DNA of 64,000 bases from the NCBI GenBank assembly GCA_914767715.1, contig OU612074.1:21190062-21254061 (forward strand). The letters are read 5' to 3'. Shown here one piece after another: positions 23,368 through 34,440 of the stretch. Position 1 is the stretch's first letter; each line of letters begins with the position of its first letter. A program made the translations under genes and the position numbers. The notes below the pieces were generated by a model. That model made no database searches. It was not told the origin of the DNA and was given only the letters and a program-made list of their open reading frames with translations. This DNA comes from Membranipora membranacea (lineage: Eukaryota; Bryozoa; Gymnolaemata; Cheilostomatida; Membraniporidae).

Positions 23368-26300
23368 AGAAGACACTTTTAACACAACCAATGAATGAGA
23401 TTATATCTGAGTGGAGGAACATATAGGCAGTCCACCGCTATCAGTCTGTCAAAGTGTTTAGAAAAGCAAAACACGACAGTTGATTATATTGAAGCAATCA
23501 TATAGCAATGCGCAAAAAAATCTTACTCTACTAGCCCTAGGACATCATTGAATGATATAAGTGATCTAAAGGTGTAAAAACTCGTGGTCAAGAAAGGTCT
23601 AGAGCAGGTTATCTCCCCTGTGTTGACATACCACTAAGAATGAGAATAATATTTGAGACATTGTGATTAGCATAACCGATAGGGCAGGGAGAGCTCGACT
23701 AACGTCATTCCACTTTCTTTCCTTGCTCCATCTAGACCCGCATTCACCGAGAAGATATATATTTCTGTCAATGGCTAACATCTTATGAAATACTGAGCTG
23801 CGAGAGGATTTCAATTTTAGTTAATCTCATCATCTGTGCTTTTTTCACTTTGGAAAATGAACTCAACCAAAATAATGAAGCATCATTACTACTTAAAAAC
23901 TCACTGTTAAATAGTAATGGGTTAAAGTTGAAATGTTGGTTATAATTAGTTAAAGCGCCCTTTGACACTTTTTGCATTAACATTACACTTAGTACACAAT
24001 AGTTTACAATATGCATTAAAATATAATTTGCAAGTAAATATACCTTGAGATGTCAATACACATGCTAGCGTTAATGTGTGCCACATGTCAGTCTTGATGT
24101 ATTGTGATATATGTTGAATAGCTTCTTTACGTTTCATCAATACATAGCCGAGGGCGTTGCCTGCATAATATATATTTTAATTAATCTTGCTATTTATCCT
24201 AGGATAATTATTGCAGCGCTGAAGGCATATTAGGCATTCAGCCAATAAAATTTCTACAGGCACGGCTCATTAATGAATAATTTGACCTTCTTTCCAATTG
24301 TCACAAGTTTCTGTGTAGCCAAACACCAGCATCAAGTGTATGACTGAAATTAGAAGCTGACTGTGTCTCTCTGGATATTCATAGGTGTTTCTCAGTGGAT
24401 ATTTTCATTCTCTCTTCCCAAGACAAACTGCTAACAAATTATTCATCTGCCCATATAAGATAATCTCTCAGTTAGTTATCATCCCCTTTTCTGCCTGCAG
24501 GCCATATCGAGGTAAACCACAGAAACCTCAACTATTTGTATACACATTATAGCAATGCTGGCTGAACAGTTTCAAAAGCAAGCTACGGTCTCAGACTCAC
24601 TGACTCTGATATTATAATGACAATCCAGGCCAAAGTATCAGTACTCCAATTTAGAATGCTTATTTTACGTTTTTTCACGATATTAAATGAGGAAATAATT
24701 GTTATTAATATTGCCATTTTGGTCTTGAATTGTCACTTCCATCAATAATCTTACCAGCTTACATATCCTGGTTGTCACAACTGTAACAGAAAACAATCCA
24801 ATTTTTTTCTAAATTAGGACCAAGTTTTCTAGCTAGAGTTTACAAATTCAGAAAGCTGTCAGTTAAACTTATTGTCAGCATGATGATTTTGATAGAAGCG
24901 ATTATTGATTATGGCTTTGCGTCTTGAGACATTCAGATTTTTGTGGCTAAACTAACTTTATTTGGTCCAAAACATTCACTCCTATCTAGCGGAACAACTG
25001 AAAATAGGATAACCAGCATGTTATACACACCAGCTTCAATAAAACTAGAGAGTATTTCCGAGATTTGTTTGTGATACTTGATGATAAATTCAATAGTAGA
25101 GAAGTTATGAGCATAAACATTTCTCTCTCAATGCTCAACAATCACCAAAAATGGGTGATCTATTGTTGTACACAATGTGTTTTGCATGTAATATTGCATA
25201 GATTTTCATCACGCTTTGGCATAACGTAATTTATTGCATCATTTTTCCCATTGCTGCTATATATGTTTTCAATGAATTTCAGTTAATGTACATTTAAGTT
25301 AGAAACATGCAGTTTAAAAAAAATTGTGATATGAAACTTTAGTCAGACTACTAGCAACATGTCAGTGAAGGAATTTTTGAGATGAGAAAAGTATTTTCTT
25401 AGAAACTGAAACGGTGATATATCATGTTAAACTGTGAACACCTAGGCATATGAGACATGCTGAGGCTGCTTTTATGTGTTGTATAAATTAGTACTGAGGT
25501 ATAAACAGTAACGAGAATGTTACCCATATTGAAGGGTACCGGGTTGAGATTGCCATAAAAGCAATAAACCAGAAAACAGAATTGAATATGAACAATTACC
25601 CAAGCATCAATTATAACTCTGAGTATATATTCATGCTAACTTATATACATTATTCATATATATATATATATATATTTATGTATATTATATTTGATTATGC
25701 ATGGTATTATGCGTCATGACTCTTTAATATCAGTATTATTTGCTGATCAAGTAATGACGCATAAGACCATGCATGAAACAAATATCTTATGTTAGAAACC
25801 TTACAAAAACTTAACCTAAGAACCTAAACAATACACAATCAAACTATCAAACCCCAACACCACCCATCCCGCCAAAGATGATCTGCCGCTGGTATCAGCT
25901 CATATACGAATAATGTTTTTCTACATTTGCATCAAGAATAAAAATGCCTACTTTCTATGGGATATCTCGGTATGGATGTAGGTTTAGGATGACCGGATGC
26001 TGCCTTTAGCATTGGTGGAGTGTACTGCTATGTAGAATATCCCCATACAGAATGTGTTGGGTTTATTAACAGTTAGGTTTGGTCAATGAATGAAGTAAAT
26101 ATCAATAATCATAAACTTTTGAAAAATTACTGAGCTCTTGAATGTGATTAGCATCATCCTTGTCAATCGGGTGGTGTCGGCCTTCGATTAACCTGTTTGA
26201 GGTTATCACATATAAGACTGCCTTGCTAATTTACAACACACACGGAAAATTAGTATATATTTTTGTACTTCTCATCCAGTTTTTACAGCAAAAAATCTCA

Positions 26301-26515
26301 TCTGCTTCCTTTATGGCTTATATAAAACTTTCCAAAAGTATGGTCTTATCTGTTAATTATCAAGGGAGTTTACTCCAAAAAACATGGCCCCATTGAATGT
26401 GACAGACTTAATATGGTATGGCAGTAATGTGAGATGGAATGAGTTGCCCCCTCCCGGAAAAAGGGATCATAACTGTAAAAGTCACTTAACGCCTAATTAC
26501 AATAATTGGACGGCT
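23368..26515. other. Non-coding spacer
   Basis: Three kilobases of AT-rich DNA without credible coding sequence. It contains an (AT)n tract near 25655-25675 and the short inverted repeat at 25697-25774. Confidence 0.45.
25697..25774. repeat. Short inverted repeat (21-bp arms)
   Basis: The left arm atgcatggtattatgcgtca(t) at 25697-25717 and the right arm at 25754-25774 are reverse complements with one mismatch. The loop is 36 nt. Possibly the remains of a small MITE or a cruciform-forming site. Confidence 0.75.
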
Positions 26516-26517
26516 AT

Positions 26518-26912
26518 CATGGCTGGTTCACAATGTCCCAGATGACACTGGGATGCCATCCCAGATGCTTAATCCATATGTCCCAGTCTTATGTTCACAT
26601 TATAAAATTCATCCCAGACTAGCAGTAAGGTTTCTGTCTGGGATAGTGCTGGGATGATGTTCACATTGTTTAGGATCGTCTGAGATCGACCCAGATGATC
26701 CCAGATCATCCAAATGTCTGGTTCACATAGCACCAAGATGCAAACTGAGTCTGGGTCCGTCTTGGACAGCATCGGGAAAGTTTGACGCTTACGAACTTTC
26801 CAGATATTGTTCAAGACGGACCCAGAGAGTCTGGGATTGTGTCATTTTCATGTTCACATTGACTTGGATGGCTCTCTGGGATGGTCGTCTGGGACACTGT
26901 GCACCAGCCATA
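26518..26912. mobile_element. Palindromic MITE-like element
   Basis: The left end (catggctggttcacaatgtc + ccagatgac) and the right end read backwards (tatggctggtgcacagtgtc + ccagacgac) form imperfect terminal inverted repeats. Internal passages are built from repeated pieces such as ttcacatt, ccagatgatccc and a gtctgggtccgtcttgga / caagacggacccagag pair in inverse orientation. No clear target duplication was found and there is no open frame. Confidence 0.65.
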
Positions 26913-27161
26913 CTGTGAAACGGCAGTTATCAAGTAGTTGTTTTCCTTTGTCTCATACTCTCTACCAGTTTATGCCATGAGACTTTAACTGAGAACATTA
27001 GCGCAATTATTGTCAGCTGGTTATCGTACTGAACAGCTGACACCTATATAATATTAATAAAGGTACTCGATGAGTGCAATTATGGAGATATTGATGAATA
27101 TGACCGCAGCCATCTATGCCGGCTCAATCTTATCTGGGCTGCCTCCCTGCTGCTGCCTCAC

Positions 27162-27384
27162 CAAACTAAGTCCTGATATAGATAGCTTCTCGTAAACTAA
27201 GTCCTGATATAGATAGCTTCTCGGCCTATTGGTTAAGTCAAAGTGTCATTGCCAATTGCTGATTAGTTCCTGTTTCAGGAGGTCCACCATGGCCTCACAT
27301 CTAGGATGCATTCTAGTTTTCTAGGAGGTATCACACTCTCAGTATGGGGACTTCGGGCAACTTGCGTCCCTACTTGGGGCAGCA
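27162..27384 (+). repeat. U2-snRNA-like element, copy 3, with duplicated 5' junction
   Basis: The plus strand from about 27213 reads ATAGCTTCTCGGCCTATTGG then TTAAGTCAAAGTGTCA, the same U2-like head as at 8151 and 8386. The shared body follows (ggaggtccaccatggcctca ... gtatcacactctcag) down to ggggcagcag. Just before it, a piece of roughly 33 bp (aaactaagtcctgatatagatagcttctcg) occurs twice in tandem (27163-27192 and 27196-27225). This suggests replication slippage or a partial insertion at the U2 head. Confidence 0.6.
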
Positions 27385-29588
27385 GATATTGCGGAATCTC
27401 ATAGAGCACCAAGCAACCTCTTTATTGATACCATTGTGTCATACATAGCAGATTTGCTTACCACAGTTCTGCATCAGGAAATCTCTAAAGCTATACCACC
27501 CCAGGGTCGGACGTTACTACTGTACCATATTAGCACAATTACCAAAGCAGTTTAGCACCAAGCAATCTCTATATTGATACTTTTGCATCCTAAATAGCAG
27601 GTTTGTTTGTAGCAGATTAGCTCCAAGCACACTCAATCTCTGTACCACCTCAGAAGTGGATGATATCCTGGTATCATTTATATAGAGCATTGACCCACCC
27701 TATGCCTGCCAGAGTTGTCACTCTAGGATAAGAAAGTGAGATTGCTATCTCTTCCTTTGATCCTAAGCAAGATATAAACTGGAATTGATGTGTACACAAT
27801 ATTGTTTGAATATAATATATGTCCGGATGAAACCTATTTCTATTAAGCGTTTGCTTCTCTTTTTCAGTTTAAGAAGACCAAGAAGACCAGAAAACCTGTC
27901 ACGAAGAGCCAGACAACGCAGATTACCATTGCAATCATACATGTGCATATTATATTATTTTGTTATCTCAATATTAATCCACAATAAAAGGTTGTTTTTG
28001 CGAAATACCTTTCTAATTTCTGTTTGCTCTGCTTCATTTGAAAGTAAGATGACATTACTAGATATTATTATTATAGAATGTTGTTTTAGAGTATCCAGGT
28101 AATGCGGTGTTAAGGATTCAGAACACATTTATTATACACTTTGAAAGATTAAAATGGAAAAAAATTATCCTCACATTTTCTCTGTTCTTTCAGATGTTAA
28201 TATACTATTTTAAAATGGGAAGAGGTCAACCTCATTGGTATTAGCTTTTTATGTTTGAAATTTGCAATTATAGCTTTAGTACTCTCTGTATTCAAACCTA
28301 GCATGAGACAACAGACAGGAAGTTTATAAGAATCCCTGGTACACAAGATTGGAGTGCAAGTCATGCCCAGCAAATCCTTTACTTCTTTATGCTATATCGC
28401 ACTTCACAATGGAGATTGACAGGTTTAATGTCGGATACAATAAATTATATTCTATTTCCACCATATTGTCCAACGAATTTGTTAGGATGATGTGTACTCA
28501 AGGGTACACTAAATAAAGTCATTAAAGCCTGTGATATCCTTCTATGAGTAGGTTATAATGCAGTTATTAAACTTCTAGAATGTACTGATAAATATCCTGT
28601 TTGGCAACCTCCACTAGTGGTTGACATGGCATAGAAGTGGCAACAGTACACAACCTCCGACTTCATTTATGCAACTGATTGCCGACTGTCTGATTTTTCT
28701 CCGCTCCAGGTTACGTCCCTGAATGTTGGGAACATTTAATCACAGCGCTTCAGTTACACTGATAAGTGGACCAGCATATGTAAATACCTTTGGTTAGCAA
28801 TTAATCACAAAACAGAGATACAGGAATGGGGGATGAGTGATCATCTAAGCAACAAACTAGACAACCAACTCTTAGTATGGAAAGCATACATCCTAAACTG
28901 TCAAATATGATTTTACTATATATGGGCCATCAACCACCGCGTTTATTGTTTTCAGTATATGTGTCTGCTACTGCATTGGATAGTTAAAATAGCCTCTGCT
29001 CACTAGGTTAGCAGCACATGCTATTGTTTGATATCTTGCCAGGCTCCATTGAGCATTGACTTATTAGAAGTCTAGCAGTTACCAAAGGCTATATCCTGCC
29101 AGTCATGTGACTGAATCTTCTTGGGACCTATCATGCATACTGATCACACATCCTTGAGAAGAACTACAGCCTTTTGAAATACATCGAAAGCTTCTAGAAA
29201 CTTGAACCGGTTAGTTATAAACAACAAAAAGTATACATACATTTGTATTTGTAATTTTAAAAGTGTATTTACAATCCCATAATATTGCACACAGCCTTGG
29301 CAGATGAGTTTATTCTTGACAAATGCAAACCTCCTATTCTCTCAAAACATAAAAAATAGCAAGGTGAAATATCACAGACAATTATAAAGTTCATGTTCTC
29401 AAATAGCAATGGCAATTATCAATTGTAATCAGAGGTCTCAGGGCAACGTTTGATATATGGAGGTTTGATGGCTTGAAATACCATGAAAATATCTATTGTT
29501 AAATTATAATTGGGGACAAAAAGAGCCTCATTCAAGAGTATGAGGGAGTAAAATCATACTTCAGTTCTCATGAAGATGCCGAAAAACC
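27385..29588. other. Non-coding spacer
   Basis: Near 27400-27620 a loose tandem motif (agcaccaagcaa.ctcta.attgata ... agcaggtttg) occurs two or three times. The rest has no recognisable gene. Open frames at 27763-28102 have no coding character. Confidence 0.4.
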
Positions 29589-30176
29589 ATGAACCAAAGT
29601 CGGCCGTACAAATGCCACCCTCCAAGAACCCACTACATTGCCATGTCTGAAATTTGTAACCGGTGTCTTAGAGCCATTCTGCAACTTCAATGCCAAGTTT
29701 CAGGTATGTATGTTTTATATGCATTTTATTTGTACACATGTCAGTGCTGGTATTGGTATCTGGATTGTATAGAGCCAAGATGATACATATCATCATACAC
29801 ACTCACTTATTATGTGTAGCTACATACTACGCCACATATTTTTGCAGAATAATATGCAGTTAAGATAATTTTCTATATTCGACTAATGTATTTTCTAGAC
29901 GTAAAGCTGCTAATCCATGACCTTCATTCTTCCATGGTGACGCTGATCAGGAGAATAATGGTTAAATTCCCACCCCAACAGCTTACCACTGACTTCAACC
30001 TCATAGATTACACTGATCGATCACAGCAGCTACCCAACAATGACCTCAGTCTTGGGAATGGATGTCGCCAATTACTAATCTCACTATATAATAGTAGATT
30101 GCAATGCCTACCTGACAGCGCAGATGGTAATGATTGCAGTGACATTCATTACAAGGCCGAGAGTACATATTGCTAA
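29589..30176 (+). CDS. Two-exon orphan ORF, possibly transposon-derived (130 aa)
   Basis: Exon 1 is 29589-29703, starting with ATG and ending TCAG|gtatgt. Exon 2 is 29899-30176, after ttttctag. Splicing at these GT-AG sites keeps the frame and gives 130 residues. Exon 1 has several Cys (YKCHPP, EICNRCL, QLQCQ). Exon 2 has an amphipathic segment (IHDLHSSMVTLIRRIMVKF), then IDYTDRSQQLP and LSLGNGCRQLL. The second half resembles, from memory, a segment of hAT-like or other transposon-derived proteins common in invertebrates. That likeness is weak. No promoter or neighbouring exons were identified, so it may be one fragment of a larger or dead gene. The function is not known. Confidence 0.4.
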
Positions 30177-32100
30177 TCCTACGTATGGCTCCCAATAACT
30201 CTCTATAGATGCCTTGTGCTTGTTCAATGTAGCAGGTGCGAGTGTTCTGTTGGTTTTGGTTGATCCATTCATGTTATCAGCGTAATTTGTCTACAATTGA
30301 TGAGAAGGATGGTTGAAAAATTCAAGTCTTTTTTAAACGGAAGGAATGCTGATATCTCAACAAGGTTAAGAACACTAAAAGATAAGTCTGAGTTGAGTTG
30401 ACTTTATGGTAGTGCTATTGTATGATTAACGATCCAATTAGCACTTCCCGTTTACTTCATATTAAAGAGAATTGTATGCCAAGAATGTTCGATCATGATT
30501 TCATCACCTCTTACAATTTTTTTATAAATCTCCTTGGAGAACTAAGGCTATGACAAATGTTTCCCCTTCATCAGAGTAGTTGTGTAAACCTAATGACTCT
30601 AATGCAAAAAAGCGGGTTTAGATATTTCTCAACGCTTGACATTGTTAACCCATTGAACAACATCAAACTTATCCAGGCAAATAACTTTTTAACAACATGT
30701 GGACATGCATGCCAAAATTTATTCCGCTCCATTGGAACAAGGCAAAATTTCCCTTTAATTGACACAAAACATTGAAAGCTTCACTGGAACATGACTTTCC
30801 AAAATTATCACACAGACCAAGTGCTAAACACGCACACAAATATTTAATGCCAGCAGACCTTGGCACCTCCAGCCTTCTCTGAGTCATTCGCAACAGAACA
30901 CAGCGCCAACAACTAATAACTTGTTCTGGATGATGACTTTGTCAAAGTTGTACAAATAAGACTTTGCTGATGTCTGAATAATCAATGAAACGCTTAATCT
31001 ACTTTATCAATGAGTTTATTGAAAACATCATTGCAGCTTCATCACACAATGTCTTTGTCACATTTTCTCAACATCAAATTTGCTCAATCCAAAGAATGTA
31101 CCCTGGTTGGTTGACACTCTGAAACGGTTTGATGTTTTTTCGAGATCAAATTAAGCTCTCTGTCTTACTGGGATTTTCTTAGGAGAATTATAAGTTAAGT
31201 GAGCACCTGCTCTGAATCAGTGCTTTAGCGAATATTTCACAGTATTCTGTGTTATAGAAAGGAAATTGTGTTTGAATCACAGCATAGTCAACCCATCTCT
31301 CAGCATCTGTGGTTAATCCCATATATATTCTCTATTGAACCCTCAGGATGCTAAAAATGACTCAACAATATATCTCAAATTGATATGCTTCATTTAGTTT
31401 ATAAAACACCAGGATAACTGCTTAGTATTCATGATGCTACTTTCAATATATTATGCATTCGGCTAGAGTACGATTTATTTCCTCATCGATGTCGAAGTCG
31501 ACCATACTCAACTGTAACAAAGAGTCTTCCTCAAACCATCAAATAAGGTGTTTTTTTTTCCCCTACGGTACGTTCACTTTATGATTAATCATTTCTAACA
31601 AGTGTGTGATCATACCCTGACATGGTGATAAGTAAAGACTCTAATTGTTTATTTTGAATATTGATTTGTCTTGGTGCGGGTCAGGAATGCAATCAATTGT
31701 TATCGTTATTGAACTGATATTGCCGTTCCATCAATTAATCGGTGCTTATAATGGCAATTCTGGAAAGCCCAATAGTGGTAATGTACAGACCCTACAAAAT
31801 GCAACTTCCCTCTCATTTGATCACAGTGAAGCCTAAAATCGCCCGCATGAGTCAATAACAAAATGATTTACTATTCTAAGAGACAAGTGCTCATATGCCA
31901 GATGGCTTCTCTGAGGCGTTATTTGAAATGATAATATTAAGATTTTGTTGTTGATTTGATTGTACAGTACTTCAAGCAACAAATCTTCATCAAGCAGGGG
32001 ATAAATGACATTACCTCAAGGTTAATTGTCATCGCGATCCAATGCAGATTTATGATGCAATTCCGAAATTAATTCCTTTCTAACGATTCTTACAATGAGG
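30177..32100. other. Non-coding spacer
   Basis: No gene or repeat recognised. Overlapping short frames on both strands near 30557-30893 look like chance. Confidence 0.45.
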
Positions 32101-34440
32101 ATTGCCACTTAGACCCGTTCTTCAGCTGATTCTGACACAGGATTTTGGTAATTAAAGTGTTTAAGGACGCTGCTTCCGACTGAAGCATTGCTTCCCTGCC
32201 AAACATTTAACTATTGGCATAGAGCTACGGAACACACAACCTTCAAGTATGTTTTTGATTTGTATAGAAGTTAAAAGGAAGTTGTTCTCACCGCCAAATT
32301 ATTGATGACATCATCGTCTAGTTCACAATCCTCTATGCCTCATTTCTAGTTTTGCTCGTTGTTATTTATCAAGTTCTTTCTATTTGTTATTTGTTTATTT
32401 TCTCCTTATTACCAATGCTTTTGTTTCTCTCTCAAGCTTTTAAATAAAATTTCTCATTTATACATGCAAACTATTCCCCAACTTTAAGCCCTATATTCTA
32501 AACAAATGAGCACCCCTGGGAAGTTTGCGAATCATATTGTTTTTGGATTTTTGATAATTTACCAAAATGAGCCAACTTTGCACATATTGAATTGTAGGTC
32601 TAATCTGTTTGGTAATCCTTTCAGGCGTTGGAATATTATTATCGAATTTATAGATGTCAATGTTCCTAAACCTAAATTCAAAGAAAATATCTTTGCCATT
32701 GCCTTCCCCCTTACCATGAGAAGATGACTCACTAATGTTACTCTCTTCATTTTATTATTATTGATAAATTTCACTCTTAAAGCATCCATGAAATTGAGAT
32801 TGGGATTATCAAAGCTGTTTCTCCAACTAATCAGCTCCAAAACAAGTACAAAATTGACTCTCTCGGACCACTAAAGGCTGTGTTATGAGGCATTGAAGTT
32901 GGCCCTTTCAGTATTCGCATGCGTTGTACTGACACTTGATCTTGAAAATAAATAACCTCTCTGAACTGAACATTGACAAACAAATCCTTAGGCCTGTAGG
33001 TAAAATTGTCACCCGCACATGTATGTTGTCCATTCTGTGTCTGGATATGACGCATATCAAACCTTATATTTTAGCTTAGTGATCATCTAGTAATGAATTA
33101 TGATAATCTGATAATAAACTGGTTTCATGATGTTACATTCAGTTTGTTTTGAATTTCTTTCGGACCCTACTGCTGCTGGCTGCTCAGATAAAAAATCCAG
33201 AAGCTGGTCTCTGGCAATAGTAATCAAATAGAATCATCTATCAAATTCGTCAAGGATCTGATGTGTTTGTTTTATCAAATGTAACAGTCAGCAGCAGTCA
33301 AGCAATCACATGTAGATTGCCCTACCATTAATATTTGTTTGTGAAGAGACTGACTGATGGGTGAATAATTTTCAGGTTCTCAGATATGTATTGCGATTTT
33401 GTTGACCCGGTGTCTTACAAGATCCATCAACCATCATCTTTAGTGCTATGTAACTGGACTCACAGTTACCATTAATTGGGCAACGTGTCACAGTTAAATA
33501 ACGTGACTACAACGGAGACAAAGCTTCCTAGCTCATGTTAGTAGTGGGGTTCACACTCACGTTATCCCATACAAGAACAAATGACTCTCAAAATATTTGT
33601 ATCCAAGCTCAAACAACAGATTAAGATCCCCTCCATGGTTCCAAGAGAGTAATAAATAACCTTCCGAAGTAATCGTCAACTATTTGGAGCAGCCTTTGCC
33701 CATGTGTCCTATCAAAGGCAAGTTACATCCAGCGGCGCTGGATAGCACAAACAGCAGTGATTAAATATTTTATTGTTATGACATTGTTATTACTTTGTAG
33801 AAGCTCAGAGACAAATATCGACTATCAGTACATATTATGTACTTTTATGACTGCAGTGATTGTATGCAGTGTTGATAGCTTTCCCAGTTTCCTATTTCCA
33901 AGTATTTCGATACGACAATGTAGGAACTTCGGTTAATTTCTGAGTAAGCAGATGGGTATTCATTTATCCTAAGATGACATCATCCGATTTTTGGGTTTTT
34001 TTGTTTTCTCTAAACCAATCTACTTGATAAGACAAATGATTCTGATTGGTTGCCTGGTGACCACTTTTCCTGAGTATTGACAGTTAGTAAAGGGGATTCC
34101 CTGAGTCAAAAGATTAAAGCAACTGTTGCTATAGCTTTTATTCACTATAGTTAGTCAGCTGCACTGAAAGAATCACACAAGCTACCATGACAACAGGTAA
34201 TTATATATTTGTATGTGTCTCTACATAGAGTTGGTGTCTCTCCTATTTCCTGATCAAGCAATACATTAAGGCCACTCTTTAATAATCGGGCGCAACATGT
34301 TTTATGTGGGAAATCTCGTCTTATTTTGACGCAATTAATCACCAACAATGTTAACAGAATCTTTTATTTCCCAGCTACTGATGTCGAGACGGTCTTTAGA
34401 TCAACGATTGGATGCAATTGCCCATTTATAAAGGTATGTG
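32100..34440 (+). repeat. 5' flank block of PARP copy D
   Basis: Related to 51295-53950 (copy F) in the same order. Landmarks are 'ttcagctgattctgacac', 'cattgcttccctgccaa', 'tgtcttac.agatccatcaac' followed by catcatctt, and the leader at 34000-34196. The last part is also related to 37880-38330 (copy E). So each PARP copy was duplicated with kilobases of upstream DNA. Confidence 0.75.
34030..34196 (+). promoter_or_regulatory. Leader of PARP copy D: CCAAT, X-box-like, kappaB-like sites and ATG exon
   Basis: Conserved with 53720-53898 and, decayed, 38170-38310. In order it has: GATTGG (inverted CCAAT); GGTTGCCTGGTGACCA (X-box/RFX-like); GGGGATTCCC at 34092-34101, a perfect match to the NF-kappaB consensus GGGRNNYYCC; a weak A-rich TATA-like stretch; then gctacc-ATG-ACAACAG|gtaa, a start codon in good context (34187) directly followed by a splice donor. 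The first exon codes only Met-Thr-Thr plus one base. Binding by any factor is inference from motif match. Confidence 0.6.

Noticed and set aside
30557-30893. Overlapping open frames on both strands
   Set aside because: Low-complexity codon use, no motifs, no splice context.
32559-32840. Minus-strand open frame of 93 codons
   Set aside because: No recognisable family and no conserved counterpart in the F-flank block. Probably chance in AT-rich DNA.
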